A stretch of 64,000 nucleotides of DNA from Paenibacillus macquariensis (GCF_900156375.1 NZ_FTNK01000014.1:92653-156652); one strand, 5' to 3'; counted from the stretch's first letter, positions 25,011 to 34,133 are shown. Numbers and translations: made by a program. The notes: generated by a model from the sequence alone, not told the origin.

Positions 25011-27245
25011 TCATAGCTTCACACGTTGCAATCGTAGTGCATTAAGCACGACGGAGACTGAGCTAAATGCCATCGCTGCGCCTGCAAGCCAAGGAGCTAA
25101 CAATCCTAAAGCAGCTATTGGGATACCTATTGTATTGTACGCTAACGCCCAGAACAGATTCTGCTTAATGTTGCTCATCGTTCTTCTGCTCATCATGACA
25201 GCGTCCGCAACGGCGTTCAAATCCCCTCTCATCAGCGTAACGTTGGCGGCTTCCATGGCAACGTCCGTTCCTGTGCCGACGGCCATTCCGATATCTGCTG
25301 TAGCTAAGGCTGGTGCATCATTAATCCCATCTCCAACCATGGCGATAACTTTACCCGACTGCTGTAGCTTCTTCACTTCCGCTGCTTTGCCCTCTGGAAG
25401 CACCTCAGCCAATACCGTTAAGATACCTGCTTGCTTGGCAATCGCCTTAGCCGTACGCTTGTTGTCACCGGTAATCATGATGACATCCATCCCCATATCT
25501 CGCAATCGCTTGACAGCTTCTCTAGAAGTCTCTTTGATGGTGTCCGCAACAGCCACGATTCCCGCATATTTACCATCAATAGCAACAAGCATGGCGGTCT
25601 TTCCTAATTCTTCAAGGCTATTCATGTCTTCATGGGCAGTTCCTATATCCAGTCCATGATCAGACATCAGTTTACGTGTACCTACGAGCATCTTCCTACC
25701 TTCCACCCATGCCATGACGCCATACCCTGGAAGGTTCTCAAAATGTTTGGCAGCAGGTAGTGGCAACCCTTTACTTCTATCTATCGCCGCACTCACAATA
25801 GCATCTGCAAGTGGATGCTCCGAATACCTCTCAACAGCAGCTGTCATTCTGAGTAATGAGCTCGCGGTCATCGGCGCTACGGGAAGAACGTTTGTCAATA
25901 TAGGCTTACCATTAGTCACCGTACCTGTCTTATCTAACACGACAACTTCTATTCGCTGTGCAGACTCTAAATACTCTCCGCCCTTGAACAAAATTCCAAG
26001 TTCTGCAGCACGACCCGACCCTGCCATAATTGACGTTGGTGTCGCAAGACCAAGCGCACATGGGCAAGCAATGACAAGTACAGCAATGGCTTTTTCCAAA
26101 GCACTAGCGAATTGGCTTGGCTCCACTACGAAATACCACATAATGAACGTAATCACCGCAATGCCTACCACAATAGGTACAAAAATGCCTGAAATCACAT
26201 CTGCAATCCGTTGAATAGGTGCCTTTGAACCTTGTGCTGCTTCTACCACTTGGATGATCTGTGCTAGCGTCGTATCTTTACCAACCTTCGTGGCTTCGAT
26301 ACGAAGGACACCATTCTTGTTCAGCGTTGCACCTATTACCTTATCTCCCACCCGTTTCTCTATAGGGATACTCTCTCCCGTAAGCATCGACTCGTCTATA
26401 GATGATTGGCCTTGAATAACTTGTCCATCTACGGGAATCTTGTCTCCAGGTTTAACGATGATCACATCACCGACTATAACCTCATCTATTGGAATGCTAA
26501 CTTCTTCTCCATCACGCAGAATGAGCGCAGTCTTAGCTTGCAATCCCATCAGACTCTTAATAGCCTCCGATGAACGACCTTTGGCCAACGCTTCAAACCA
26601 TTTGCCTACCAGAATTAATGTGATTAGCATACTACTTGTCTCGTAGTACATTTCGACCGTGTGTTCCATTGTCCCCATACCGATTGACTGAATCGTAAGA
26701 TATACACTATAGAAATAAGCTGCCGACGTACCTAAGACGACCAACACATCCATATTGGCACTACCATTACGCAGTGCTTTATAGGCGCCCACATAGAATT
26801 GGCCTCCAATAATAAACTGTACTGGCGTACTTAAGACCAGTTGGAACCACGGGTTCACAAATAAAGAAGGAACAGGAATCCATGAAGTGAATGAGAAATG
26901 TGCTACCATAGCCCATAGTAAGGGAAGCGAAAGTGTTGCCGCGAACAACCACATCCATTTTTTCCGATCAATTTCATGTTGTCGAAGCCGCGCTATATCT
27001 TGTGCCTCCTGCTTAAGTGAGGCTCTATATCCAAGTTGTTCCACTTTGCTAATCATCTCATTCACCGTTATATTGCTTGATAAATACGCAACATGAGCCG
27101 TTTCCAAAGCAAGGTTCACATTCGCTTGAGAGATTCCTGTCATTCTGCTAAGACCCTTCTCAATCCGAGTTGCACATGCTGAGCACGTCATACCCGTAAT
27201 TTGTAATGTTGTCTTAAGCTCTTCAGATGTATTTGATAATACCAT
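25011..27245 (-). CDS. copA: Copper-exporting P1B-type ATPase
   Basis: This 744-residue P-type ATPase pumps Cu(I) out of the cytoplasm. It has a single N-terminal metal-binding domain (GMTCSACATRIE), eight predicted helices, the CPC metal site in VIACPCALGLATP, the phosphorylation site DKTGTVTNG (Asp near residue 435), the His-Pro motif YSEHPLADAI and the hinge MVGDGINDAPAL. One N-terminal domain rather than two is a normal variant. A GGGGGA ribosome site precedes the ATG. No CopZ chaperone or CsoR regulator is adjacent. The copCD and ycnI genes lie 2.7 kb away, so copper handling is clustered but not in one operon. Confidence 0.95.
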   Translation of the reverse strand: MVLSNTSEELKTTLQITGMTCSACATRIEKGLSRMTGISQANVNLALETAHVAYLSSNITVNEMISKVEQLGYRASLKQEAQDIARLRQHEIDRKKWMWLFAATLSLPLLWAMVAHFSFTSWIPVPSLFVNPWFQLVLSTPVQFIIGGQFYVGAYKALRNGSANMDVLVVLGTSAAYFYSVYLTIQSIGMGTMEHTVEMYYETSSMLITLILVGKWFEALAKGRSSEAIKSLMGLQAKTALILRDGEEVSIPIDEVIVGDVIIVKPGDKIPVDGQVIQGQSSIDESMLTGESIPIEKRVGDKVIGATLNKNGVLRIEATKVGKDTTLAQIIQVVEAAQGSKAPIQRIADVISGIFVPIVVGIAVITFIMWYFVVEPSQFASALEKAIAVLVIACPCALGLATPTSIMAGSGRAAELGILFKGGEYLESAQRIEVVVLDKTGTVTNGKPILTNVLPVAPMTASSLLRMTAAVERYSEHPLADAIVSAAIDRSKGLPLPAAKHFENLPGYGVMAWVEGRKMLVGTRKLMSDHGLDIGTAHEDMNSLEELGKTAMLVAIDGKYAGIVAVADTIKETSREAVKRLRDMGMDVIMITGDNKRTAKAIAKQAGILTVLAEVLPEGKAAEVKKLQQSGKVIAMVGDGINDAPALATADIGMAVGTGTDVAMEAANVTLMRGDLNAVADAVMMSRRTMSNIKQNLFWALAYNTIGIPIAALGLLAPWLAGAAMAFSSVSVVLNALRLQRVKL

Positions 27246-27539
27246 TGACGATCCCCCTTTACCCCAACCACTCTCAAATCTTAACTAAGGGGATTTATCA
27301 ACAATTCGTCAATCACATCACTTTCACCTTCTACGATTCTTTCCACGACACAACTTCTCTTGCGACCTTCAACAATGGATTCCTTAATACATCGCGCTAT
27401 AGCCTATATTTATGGAAATTTTTATGAAATAAATGGTATAAAATAAAGGAATTTTTCTTTTTTTGACGAATCATAGATAAATTAGCACATCTAAATTTCA
27501 CAACCCATCAATAGTCACTCTAAAGAAAGAAGGTTATCC

Positions 27540-29384
27540 ATGTTTACCTCACAATGGTTCAAAGGTATAACATGGCGTCAGATTTACCCATTGTTACTAT
27601 GCCTTCTTGGGATTAGCTTATTCAGCATGGTATATAAGCCCTCTTTGTTCGAGTATTCATCCTCTGAGTGGATATTATTAACATCTATGCTTGGGACCTC
27701 TTTTGTACTTTACTTTTTCACATTTCAGTTACCACCTGACGGAAGTAAACAATCGATGGACTCTGCCGTTTATCTGGCTTGCGTGTTTATCTACGACGTT
27801 TCATTTGCCCTAACCGTACTATTCTTAAATGCACTTGTCTTTACAATCTGCGAAAGAAAAGTTGCGCTGAGAAAGCATCTGATTAATTTCTGTATTTATT
27901 CCAATATGGTCATCCTTTCTGCCACTATGTATAACTGGGCAGGAGGTTCCACAGGAGCCTTAGATAATAGACACCTATTTGCTTATACCCTCGCATTAAC
28001 GGTGTATTTCACTGTAAATATCTTATGTATTAGTATATTTTACTTTCTGGACTTTGGTAATCGTCTTCGCGACACACTCAAGAACCAGTTCAAGGCATCC
28101 TTAACGATATATCTATGCACCTTAATCCTATCTATCGTCCTTACTGTATTAATTGTCCATAACGGTATTATAGGACTATTATTGTTTACGGGTCTCAGCA
28201 TCCTACTCTCGCGATCTTATATTCGTATGTTTAACCTATATCTACAAGTTGAAGAGCGAGCAATCAAAGATCCTCACACAGGACTTTATAACCACAACTT
28301 TTTTGAGCGTAGTCTTGAGAAAGAACTCAATGATTCCATCTTGAATACCTCTAACTTATCCCTTGCAATGATCCATATCGATGATTTCAAAATATTTAAA
28401 GATCATCATGGTCATCTCTTAGCTGACCAACTGCTTGCCTTGGTTGGAAAGAATCTTAAAAACGAGTCTGAAGCGATCGATGCTATAGCCTCTCGGAGTA
28501 TAAATGAAGAATTCACAATTCTCATGCCCGGTTATGATTCAAATAAAGCTTTTCTCTTTATAAACCGCCTTCGCAAAAATCTAAATGATACTTATTTCGA
28601 AGGAGTTGAGGTATTTCCTCATAGTTGTCTCTCTTTCTCTGCAGGTATTGCTACCGTTCAACTGGATATACATCACAAATCAGATCTCGTTGATCGCGCA
28701 ACTCAAGCACTATCTCAAGCTAAACACCAAGGGAAAAACACAGTCTACATCCATGGATCTACAACTAATCTAAAGTCAGAAATCGACATTTCCCAAGATG
28801 TGAGAGACCTCGAACAACTACTAAGTCTTTTCTTGTATAAAGATATTACAACCTATACCCACTCTAAGCGAGTATTTCAATATGCCATCGACATGAGTGA
28901 AATTCTACAGTTGGATGCTATATATTATAGAAAATTCGTATTAGGAGCTCTCATTCATGATATCGGAAAGATAGAACTCCCTCGTGAACTCCTTCAAACG
29001 ACCACAAAACTTACCTCAGATGAATGGAACATGATCAAAAGCCATGTCACATGGGGTAAACACATCATTTTGAGTCAAGAGCGGTTCAAAGAATTAGCCC
29101 CTTTAGTCGAACTCCATCACGAACGTTACGACGGCAAAGGATATCCCAATGGCTTCAAGGAAGAGCAAATTCCAATGCTGTGCCGCATGCTGACCATTAT
29201 CGATTCCTTCGATGCCATGACATCGGAAAGACCCTATCAAAAAACGAAGACATTATCAGAAGCTATCACAGAAATTCGGGCATGTGCTGGTTCACAATTC
29301 GATCCAACTCTAACAGAGTTATTTATCGCTTACATTGAAGAGAAATTCGTTGGGACGATAAAATTCCCAATGCTACAATTCTAA
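27540..29384 (+). CDS. Membrane GGDEF/HD-GYP signalling protein
   Basis: This 614-residue protein begins with about six or seven membrane helices (residues 15-230), followed by a GGDEF-like domain and an HD-GYP domain. The GGDEF signature is degenerate: the usual GGDEF is replaced by INEEF near residue 321, so cyclase activity is unlikely. The HD-GYP part looks intact (LIHDIGKIELP near residue 470, LHHERYDGKGYPNG near residue 528), which predicts c-di-GMP hydrolysis. The degenerate GGDEF may bind GTP as an effector. It ends at a strong shared terminator and appears monocistronic. Confidence 0.9.
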   Translation: MFTSQWFKGITWRQIYPLLLCLLGISLFSMVYKPSLFEYSSSEWILLTSMLGTSFVLYFFTFQLPPDGSKQSMDSAVYLACVFIYDVSFALTVLFLNALVFTICERKVALRKHLINFCIYSNMVILSATMYNWAGGSTGALDNRHLFAYTLALTVYFTVNILCISIFYFLDFGNRLRDTLKNQFKASLTIYLCTLILSIVLTVLIVHNGIIGLLLFTGLSILLSRSYIRMFNLYLQVEERAIKDPHTGLYNHNFFERSLEKELNDSILNTSNLSLAMIHIDDFKIFKDHHGHLLADQLLALVGKNLKNESEAIDAIASRSINEEFTILMPGYDSNKAFLFINRLRKNLNDTYFEGVEVFPHSCLSFSAGIATVQLDIHHKSDLVDRATQALSQAKHQGKNTVYIHGSTTNLKSEIDISQDVRDLEQLLSLFLYKDITTYTHSKRVFQYAIDMSEILQLDAIYYRKFVLGALIHDIGKIELPRELLQTTTKLTSDEWNMIKSHVTWGKHIILSQERFKELAPLVELHHERYDGKGYPNGFKEEQIPMLCRMLTIIDSFDAMTSERPYQKTKTLSEAITEIRACAGSQFDPTLTELFIAYIEEKFVGTIKFPMLQF

Positions 29385-29433
29385 CAACCATGCTTCTTTT
29401 TATATGATCTCGATCTATTCCTGTTAAAATATG

Positions 29434-29475
29434 AATAACCCGTTAGTTCGATTACTTGCGAACTAACGGGTTATT
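29434..29475. terminator. Bidirectional terminator
   Basis: A perfect 17-bp stem (arms starting AATAACCCGTTAG) with an 8-nt loop lies between the converging HD-GYP gene and the 57-residue gene. T-rich sequence occurs on both flanks. Confidence 0.85.
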
Positions 29476-29496
29476 TAGTGATTTAATGTCGTCATC

Positions 29497-29670
29497 TCAA
29501 TCTTTTTCCGTTGTATTCATTTCGTGAGATGTTTGATGAAGCTCTTTAATCATATGCTGCATAAGCATATTCTGCTGATCACTAATGCCAACCTGATTAT
29601 CTTGCATGATCATTTGGTGGATATTCTTCTTCAATATCTCACTACGACGTTCCAACATAGCATGGTTCAT
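29497..29670 (-). CDS. Hypothetical 57-residue protein
   Basis: This small gene is supported by AGGAG 11 nt before the ATG and a strong terminator behind it. The product is mostly helical and polar, with Met/Gln-rich stretches (NMLMQHMIKELHQTSHEMN) and no Cys or membrane segment. It is not a recognised family; Spo0E-type phosphatases are similar in size, but the SQELD motif is absent. A GTG start 4 codons earlier would overlap the ribosome site. Confidence 0.55.
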   Translation of the reverse strand: MNHAMLERRSEILKKNIHQMIMQDNQVGISDQQNMLMQHMIKELHQTSHEMNTTEKD

Positions 29671-29955
29671 TAACGAAATCACTCCTGACTTGTTTTTGAA
29701 CTTGCGGTTAAAAGTTCTACTTTAAGTATAAAGAACGCTGAGCAATTATGGAATCTCGCTGAACATGACTCACACCTTGAAATACAGGATACACTTTGAA
29801 GAGAGGTCCTGACCATCCTTAGTCATAGATATCCTCCCTCATGCTCCATCTTCCTTCCTAACTGCGCTCTATAGCCCATTAGAGTCATTACAATTTAAAG
29901 AACAGCACGGTAAAATAGATCTATTACAACATAAGAGTAAGTAGGTGAATACATT

Positions 29956-31620
29956 TTGCACATTATTAAAAAGACACTCGGACTTGGATTGATCCTATCG
30001 TTGGTATGTATATTTCTATTTCCTTCATCCATATATGCACATGCCTATCTTCAACAATCCACACCTTCAGCCAACGAGACAGTCTTAGGTTCACCATCCA
30101 AGATCACACTCCAATTCAATGAATCGATCCAGCCTGCATTTCATTCTATTCAGGTTACGAATTCATCAGGAGAACGCGTTGACCTAGATGACAGCCACAT
30201 CGCAGACAATCAGCCAAAGACACTTGAGGGAAGTGTCCAACCCAATCTGCCAGATGGGCTCTATATCATTGGTTGGAAGATCATTTCAGGGGATGGTCAT
30301 CCACTAGAAGGGAACATTCCTTTCCAAATTGGAAACAGTAGTAGTTCAACTAATGTTCCCGCAGCTACCTCTACAGGGTACTATCCTGGATTAGATCTGA
30401 TTGTAATCCGGTGGTTACTCTACTTAAGCACGGCTTTCTTATTGGGTATTCTCACCTTCTATCTATTCATGTATCCGTCTAATCCCAAAGCGAAACATCG
30501 ATTACCACAGCGCAGCCGTATGATGTTATGGATATCTTACGGAGGTATAGTTGCAAGCATTGTGCTAAGTCTTCCCTTACAAGCTACGATCGAAGCACGA
30601 CTACAATGGTCTGAGTTATGGACGACTCCATGGGTTGAACAAATGATGCAAACGAGCTTTAGCACAATTTGGTTACTCCAATTCGTTATGGTCATTGTCT
30701 TAGGCGGTGTTATGTATATTGCCAATCGAACATCTGAGAGAAGTTACACAAGGTCCTTTTATCAATACACGGCTTTACTTCTGGGACTCGGAATTCTCTT
30801 ATCTAAGTCATTCATAGGCCATGCTGCTGCATCTGAATTGAAAGTTCTATCCATAACGATGAACTTCCTTCACTTGTCCGCTAGCTGTATCTGGATCGGT
30901 TCATTACTTACTCTAGCTGCTATTCTGCCAGGTGAGGCTTCGCTTCCTTCTTCCCCCGAAGATCGAAAAAGGATGATTTTCCGAGTTATTCGTACGTTCT
31001 CCTATTGGGGAACCGGTCTTGTAACCATCCTTATACTAAGCGGGACCTATGCCAGTCTGAAGTATATACCGACCATGTATTCATTATTTAACACAACATA
31101 TGGTCAAGTGTTGCTAATCAAATGTGGTCTCGTACTCATCATGCTAGGGTTGGCAGCCTTCAACATGTTACGTGGAAGACGTAATAAATCCATAGGAAGA
31201 ACGGTATGGATCGAATTAAGTGTCGGTGTAATCACACTTGTGCTTGCGGCACTCCTTAGTAATTTACCAACAGCCATGTCTTCACCAGGTCCAGTTGATC
31301 TGAGTAATACGTTAGCGACTGGGGAAAAGATTTCACTTCAGGTTAGTCCTAATACCATCGGAAATAATCAATTTGAAATCCAAGTACAGGATGCTAGTCA
31401 CAAAGAAGTAAGTAACATTCAACAAATTAAGCTTACGCTCACTTCCCTCGATATGGACATGAACAAATATGAAATCCTCATTCCATATCAACCGGGTTCC
31501 ACTTTTATCGCCGAAGATCTCATCAGCATGGCCGGTCGGTGGAATATCCAAGTTCATATCCTAACAGATTCGCTGGATACTTTGGACACCGAATTTAACA
31601 TTAGGGTAGGAACCGAGTAA
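29956..31620 (+). CDS. CopC-CopD fusion copper import/resistance protein (YcnJ-type)
   Basis: This 554-residue protein has a signal peptide ending at SIYA, so the mature protein begins with His29 as in CopC. A CopC domain (residues 29-125; PSKITLQFNESIQPAF, ISGDGHPLEGN) is followed by eight predicted helices of CopD and a C-terminal YtkA-like extracellular tail. It matches Bacillus YcnJ, known as a copper acquisition protein under copper limitation. The start is TTG at 29956 after TAGGTG. It is followed by a ycnI-like gene 36 bp downstream, the same order as ycnJ-ycnI. The ycnK regulator is not in the window. Confidence 0.88.
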   Translation: MHIIKKTLGLGLILSLVCIFLFPSSIYAHAYLQQSTPSANETVLGSPSKITLQFNESIQPAFHSIQVTNSSGERVDLDDSHIADNQPKTLEGSVQPNLPDGLYIIGWKIISGDGHPLEGNIPFQIGNSSSSTNVPAATSTGYYPGLDLIVIRWLLYLSTAFLLGILTFYLFMYPSNPKAKHRLPQRSRMMLWISYGGIVASIVLSLPLQATIEARLQWSELWTTPWVEQMMQTSFSTIWLLQFVMVIVLGGVMYIANRTSERSYTRSFYQYTALLLGLGILLSKSFIGHAAASELKVLSITMNFLHLSASCIWIGSLLTLAAILPGEASLPSSPEDRKRMIFRVIRTFSYWGTGLVTILILSGTYASLKYIPTMYSLFNTTYGQVLLIKCGLVLIMLGLAAFNMLRGRRNKSIGRTVWIELSVGVITLVLAALLSNLPTAMSSPGPVDLSNTLATGEKISLQVSPNTIGNNQFEIQVQDASHKEVSNIQQIKLTLTSLDMDMNKYEILIPYQPGSTFIAEDLISMAGRWNIQVHILTDSLDTLDTEFNIRVGTE

Positions 31621-31656
31621 GACGATTCACACTACAATTGAGAAGAGGGATTTACT

Positions 31657-32370
31657 TTGTTTAAAAGATCTAAATTATCTATCATGTTCGTTTCAGTTGC
31701 CACATGTATCATGATGTTCGCTGGTGTCGCAAGCGCTCATGTTACCGTTAAACCAACAACATCTACACCAGGTGCTTGGGAAACCTATACTATTAAAATT
31801 CCCGTTGAAAGAGACATCCCAACGACGAAAGTAACGTTAAAAATTCCGACTGGAGTAGATTTCAAACAATATCAACCTGTACCTGATTGGCAAATCAGCA
31901 CAGCGAAAGACACTTCAGGTAAAGTCAGTTCCATTACATGGACCGCTACAGGCAACGGAATCTCTACAGGTGAATTTCAAGCCTTTAACTTCGTAGTCCA
32001 GAATCCAGAAGCGGATGCATCCTTAGCATGGGACGCTTATCAATACTACAAAGACGGAAATATTGTAGAGTGGACTGGAGATGAAGGTTCAGAATCACCT
32101 CATTCTATCACCGTTGTTGCAGCCGCTTCAGCATCTGAGGAAGCAACTAATAATAACAACAGTGAAAGTCATGACGATACTCATGGCACAACGACACCCA
32201 CAGTACCCGTGTCAGATGGTCACGAGCATTCAGACATGTCGGACTCATCCAATATGGATATGACTAATTCCACCTCAGGCATGGGTATTGCTACCATGAT
32301 TATCTCTCTTGCAGCCTTAATCTTTTCGATAGCAGCTTTATTTGTAGCTCTCAACAAGAAAAAAGAATAA
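31657..32370 (+). CDS. YcnI-type copper-binding exported protein (DUF1775)
   Basis: This 237-residue protein has a signal peptide ending ASA and a mature start at His28 (HVTVKPTTSTPGAWETY), the residue used in the copper site of YcnI. The DUF1775 domain ends near residue 155 and is followed by a Ser/Asn/His/Met-rich stretch (SDGHEHSDMSD, NMDMTNSTSGM) and a single C-terminal helix with a KKKE tail, so it is anchored outside the membrane. The start is TTG with GAGGGA upstream. It forms an operon with the CopCD fusion and probably hands copper to it. Confidence 0.87.
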   Translation: MFKRSKLSIMFVSVATCIMMFAGVASAHVTVKPTTSTPGAWETYTIKIPVERDIPTTKVTLKIPTGVDFKQYQPVPDWQISTAKDTSGKVSSITWTATGNGISTGEFQAFNFVVQNPEADASLAWDAYQYYKDGNIVEWTGDEGSESPHSITVVAAASASEEATNNNNSESHDDTHGTTTPTVPVSDGHEHSDMSDSSNMDMTNSTSGMGIATMIISLAALIFSIAALFVALNKKKE

Positions 32371-32401
32371 AGTTTACTACGACTAAGACACACTTCATAT
32401 T

Positions 32402-32455
32402 TACAAATAGAAACAGACCGTAATCCTAAAGGATTACGGTCTGTTTCTATTTGTA
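32402..32455 (+). terminator. Terminator of the copCD-ycnI operon
   Basis: A perfect 26-bp inverted repeat with a 2-nt loop. Its 3' arm is rich in T. It is unusually long and could act on both strands. Confidence 0.85.
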
Positions 32456-32499
32456 TTAGAAGGCAACATCCACCGATGGAAGTTCTTCCTAGATGTTAT

Positions 32500-32730
32500 T
32501 TAATCAATCTGAACGCCCTTCTTGATTGCCTTCAAGTCACCATTGGAATTGTTAAGTATAGGAAGCATCTTGCTAGCCCTCACCATAGGGGAATTGCACA
32601 ACCGACAAGTCGGTTCATGTTCAAATGCGAAGTTATCACGCATCCATCCCTTACAGCTCTCGTCCGTACAGGACCAAATCGAAGTATCTTCCTCTGGAAT
32701 TTCCTCTAACGATTTTTTGCGATAGTTCAT
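32500..32730 (-). CDS. YdjO-like zinc-ribbon protein
   Basis: This 76-residue protein resembles B. subtilis YdjO, annotated as cold-inducible. Four cysteines form a likely zinc ribbon: WSCTDESCKGWMRDNFAF and PTCRLCNSPMV. ATG at 32730 lies 6 nt after AAGGAGG; the TTG two codons upstream overlaps the ribosome site. It is near the cold shock gene on the same strand. Its function is unknown; a cold or stress role is inferred only from the relative and the context. Confidence 0.8.
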   Translation of the reverse strand: MNYRKKSLEEIPEEDTSIWSCTDESCKGWMRDNFAFEHEPTCRLCNSPMVRASKMLPILNNSNGDLKAIKKGVQID

Positions 32731-32847
32731 ACTCAACCTCCTTCTAAGACTTTAAAAAACCAAACAAGTATAGACGGATACCTAACTTAGAATAGCGGCA
32801 TCCGTAAGATAGATCATACCTTTACGTTCTTAAATATCATAGTATAG

Positions 32848-32876
32848 AAAAAACCACCCTTAACAGACGTTAAGGG
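32848..32876 (-). terminator. Terminator of the cold shock gene
   Basis: On the minus strand CCCTTAAC-GTCT-GTTAAGGG forms a perfect 8-bp stem followed by TGGTTTTTT. Confidence 0.85.
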
Positions 32877-32890
32877 CAGTCTTGAGTTAA

Positions 32891-33091
32891 TTAAAGTTTA
32901 ACTACGTTTTCTGCTTGTGGTCCACGGTTTCCTTCAACTACGTTGAACTGTACGCGTTGGCCTTCGTCCAAAGTTTTGAATCCGTCACCAGTGATAGCGG
33001 AGAAGTGTACGAAAACGTCGCTTCCACCTTCAACTTCGATGAAACCGAAACCTTTGTCTGCGTTAAACCATTTTACTGTACCTGTTTGCAT
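32891..33091 (-). CDS. Cold shock protein (CspA/CspB family)
   Basis: This 66-residue single-stranded nucleic-acid-binding protein has the complete cold shock domain: TGTVKWFNADKG, RNP1 as KGFGFIEV, RNP2 as VFVHFSAI, and the end GNRGPQAENVVKL. It melts RNA structure during cold or stationary phase. ATG at 33091 is placed 7 nt after GGAGG; the frame start at 33106 lies in the ribosome site. A sigma-A promoter about 150 nt upstream gives a long structured leader, typical of temperature-regulated csp genes. Confidence 0.95.
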   Translation of the reverse strand: MQTGTVKWFNADKGFGFIEVEGGSDVFVHFSAITGDGFKTLDEGQRVQFNVVEGNRGPQAENVVKL

Positions 33092-33157
33092 TTGTAATTC
33101 CTCCAAAAAGTTAATTTAATGCTGATCTTTTTTTACACTTACATATAAAAAAGTTTC

Positions 33158-33222
33158 ACACATTGAAAAGAGTTCCATTTTTACTGAATCCGCTTTTCAA
33201 TACGTGAAAGCGATCAATGTGT
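33158..33222 (-). promoter_or_regulatory. Structured leader of the csp mRNA
   Basis: In the minus-strand transcript, ACACATTGA (33222-33214) can pair perfectly with TCAATGTGT (33166-33158), while TTGAAAAG (33200-33193) pairs perfectly with CTTTTCAA (33170-33163). The two 3' arms overlap by four bases, so the pairings partly compete. This is the kind of arrangement expected of an RNA thermosensor, but no folding was computed. Confidence 0.55.
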
Positions 33223-33246
33223 TCTTGCTGTTTTCTAACTAAGGTA

Positions 33247-33275
33247 ATTGTATCACACGCCAATACTAAACGCAA
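33247..33275 (-). promoter_or_regulatory. Predicted sigma-A promoter of the csp gene
   Basis: On the minus strand TTGCGT (33270-33275), a 17-nt spacer and TACAAT (33247-33252). Transcription would start near 33240, giving a leader of about 150 nt. Confidence 0.75.
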
Positions 33276-33647
33276 GGATGAGGTGAAATCAATTATTAGG
33301 CTCTTCATATTTCCACACAAAAAAAATTTGCACATAACAACGTATTCCCCACCACTCTATATATTATATCCAATCGTCGATGTTTTATAACAATAAGGCA
33401 TTGTATTATTTCTCTCTTCATATGATGAACAAGATTTGCTAAACTTTCTCAGCCTTCAATTCTTGTTGGCGAGGGGCAATTCTCGTTCCTAAGTAACATT
33501 TCATTTCCGATATTACCCCCTTTCAATTTCAACTCACTCTCGAGTCTAAGACTCACACGTTACGGACTTTTTCTAATAGTTGATATTTCTCTTCCCACAC
33601 GCTAACATGGGGTCATTATCCCAAGTGAAAGTCTAGGTGTGTAAAGA

Positions 33648-34133
33648 ATGATCAAAAACGAAAAAATTAGAGCCTCCGAGGTTCAATTGACCGGCATTCA
33701 TGGAGAAGACTTAGGTGTGGTCTCCACTGTTGAAGCACTATCCATGGCCAAAAAGCTCAAAGTGGATCTGATCTGTACATCCCTCTTTAGTAGCCCACCA
33801 CCCTGCCGATTAATGAAGGCTGGAGCTGCTAAGCAAGAAGTACAGCAAGGCAAGCCAAAGAGCGGCAAGCAAGAACAGAATACTAAGGTAAAAGAAATAC
33901 GCCTGACCCCTCAAATTGAAGATCATGATTACGATACGAAGAAAAATCAGGCTCATAAGCTGTTGCAATCGGGAAAATCCGTGTTGCTCGTTGTTCGTAT
34001 TCAAGGTAAAGAAGGTCCTAAAGCGAAGGAATTGTTAGAACGATTACTAAAAGATGTTATTGACGTTGGGGGTAAACAAACTGGGATACAACTCAGCGGG
34101 AAACAAGCCATGGTTCAGGTAAACCCTCTATAG
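33648..34133 (+). CDS. Translation initiation factor IF-3 paralogue
   Basis: This 161-residue protein has both IF-3 domains: the N-domain (MIKNEKIRASEVQLTGIHGE, then VSTVEALSMAKKLKVDLIC) and the C-domain (KEIRLTPQIEDHDYDTKKNQAH). The linker is Lys/Gln-rich and atypical. Canonical infC is followed by rpmI and rplT; neither is here, so this is probably a second copy. The N-domain motif around residues 48-58 (SSPPPCRLMKAG) departs from the usual VCRIMDYGK. It sits beside cold shock genes, hinting at a role in translation under stress. The ribosome site before the ATG is weak. Confidence 0.85.
   Translation: MIKNEKIRASEVQLTGIHGEDLGVVSTVEALSMAKKLKVDLICTSLFSSPPPCRLMKAGAAKQEVQQGKPKSGKQEQNTKVKEIRLTPQIEDHDYDTKKNQAHKLLQSGKSVLLVVRIQGKEGPKAKELLERLLKDVIDVGGKQTGIQLSGKQAMVQVNPL

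Larger units (their letters stand above)
33092..33647. promoter_or_regulatory. Intergenic region between the csp and IF-3-like genes
   Basis: About 556 bp without a gene separate the divergent csp and IF-3-like genes. The first 150 bp is the csp leader and promoter, listed separately. The remainder is AT-rich, with no ORF, tRNA-like fold or strong terminator seen. It must carry the promoter of the IF-3-like gene. Confidence 0.6.

Noticed and set aside
25714..26214. Plus-strand frame of 166 codons
   Set aside because: It is a shadow of copA on the opposite strand.
29683..29955. Possible small RNA or leader before copCD
   Set aside because: No convincing promoter-terminator pair or conserved RNA fold was seen in this stretch.
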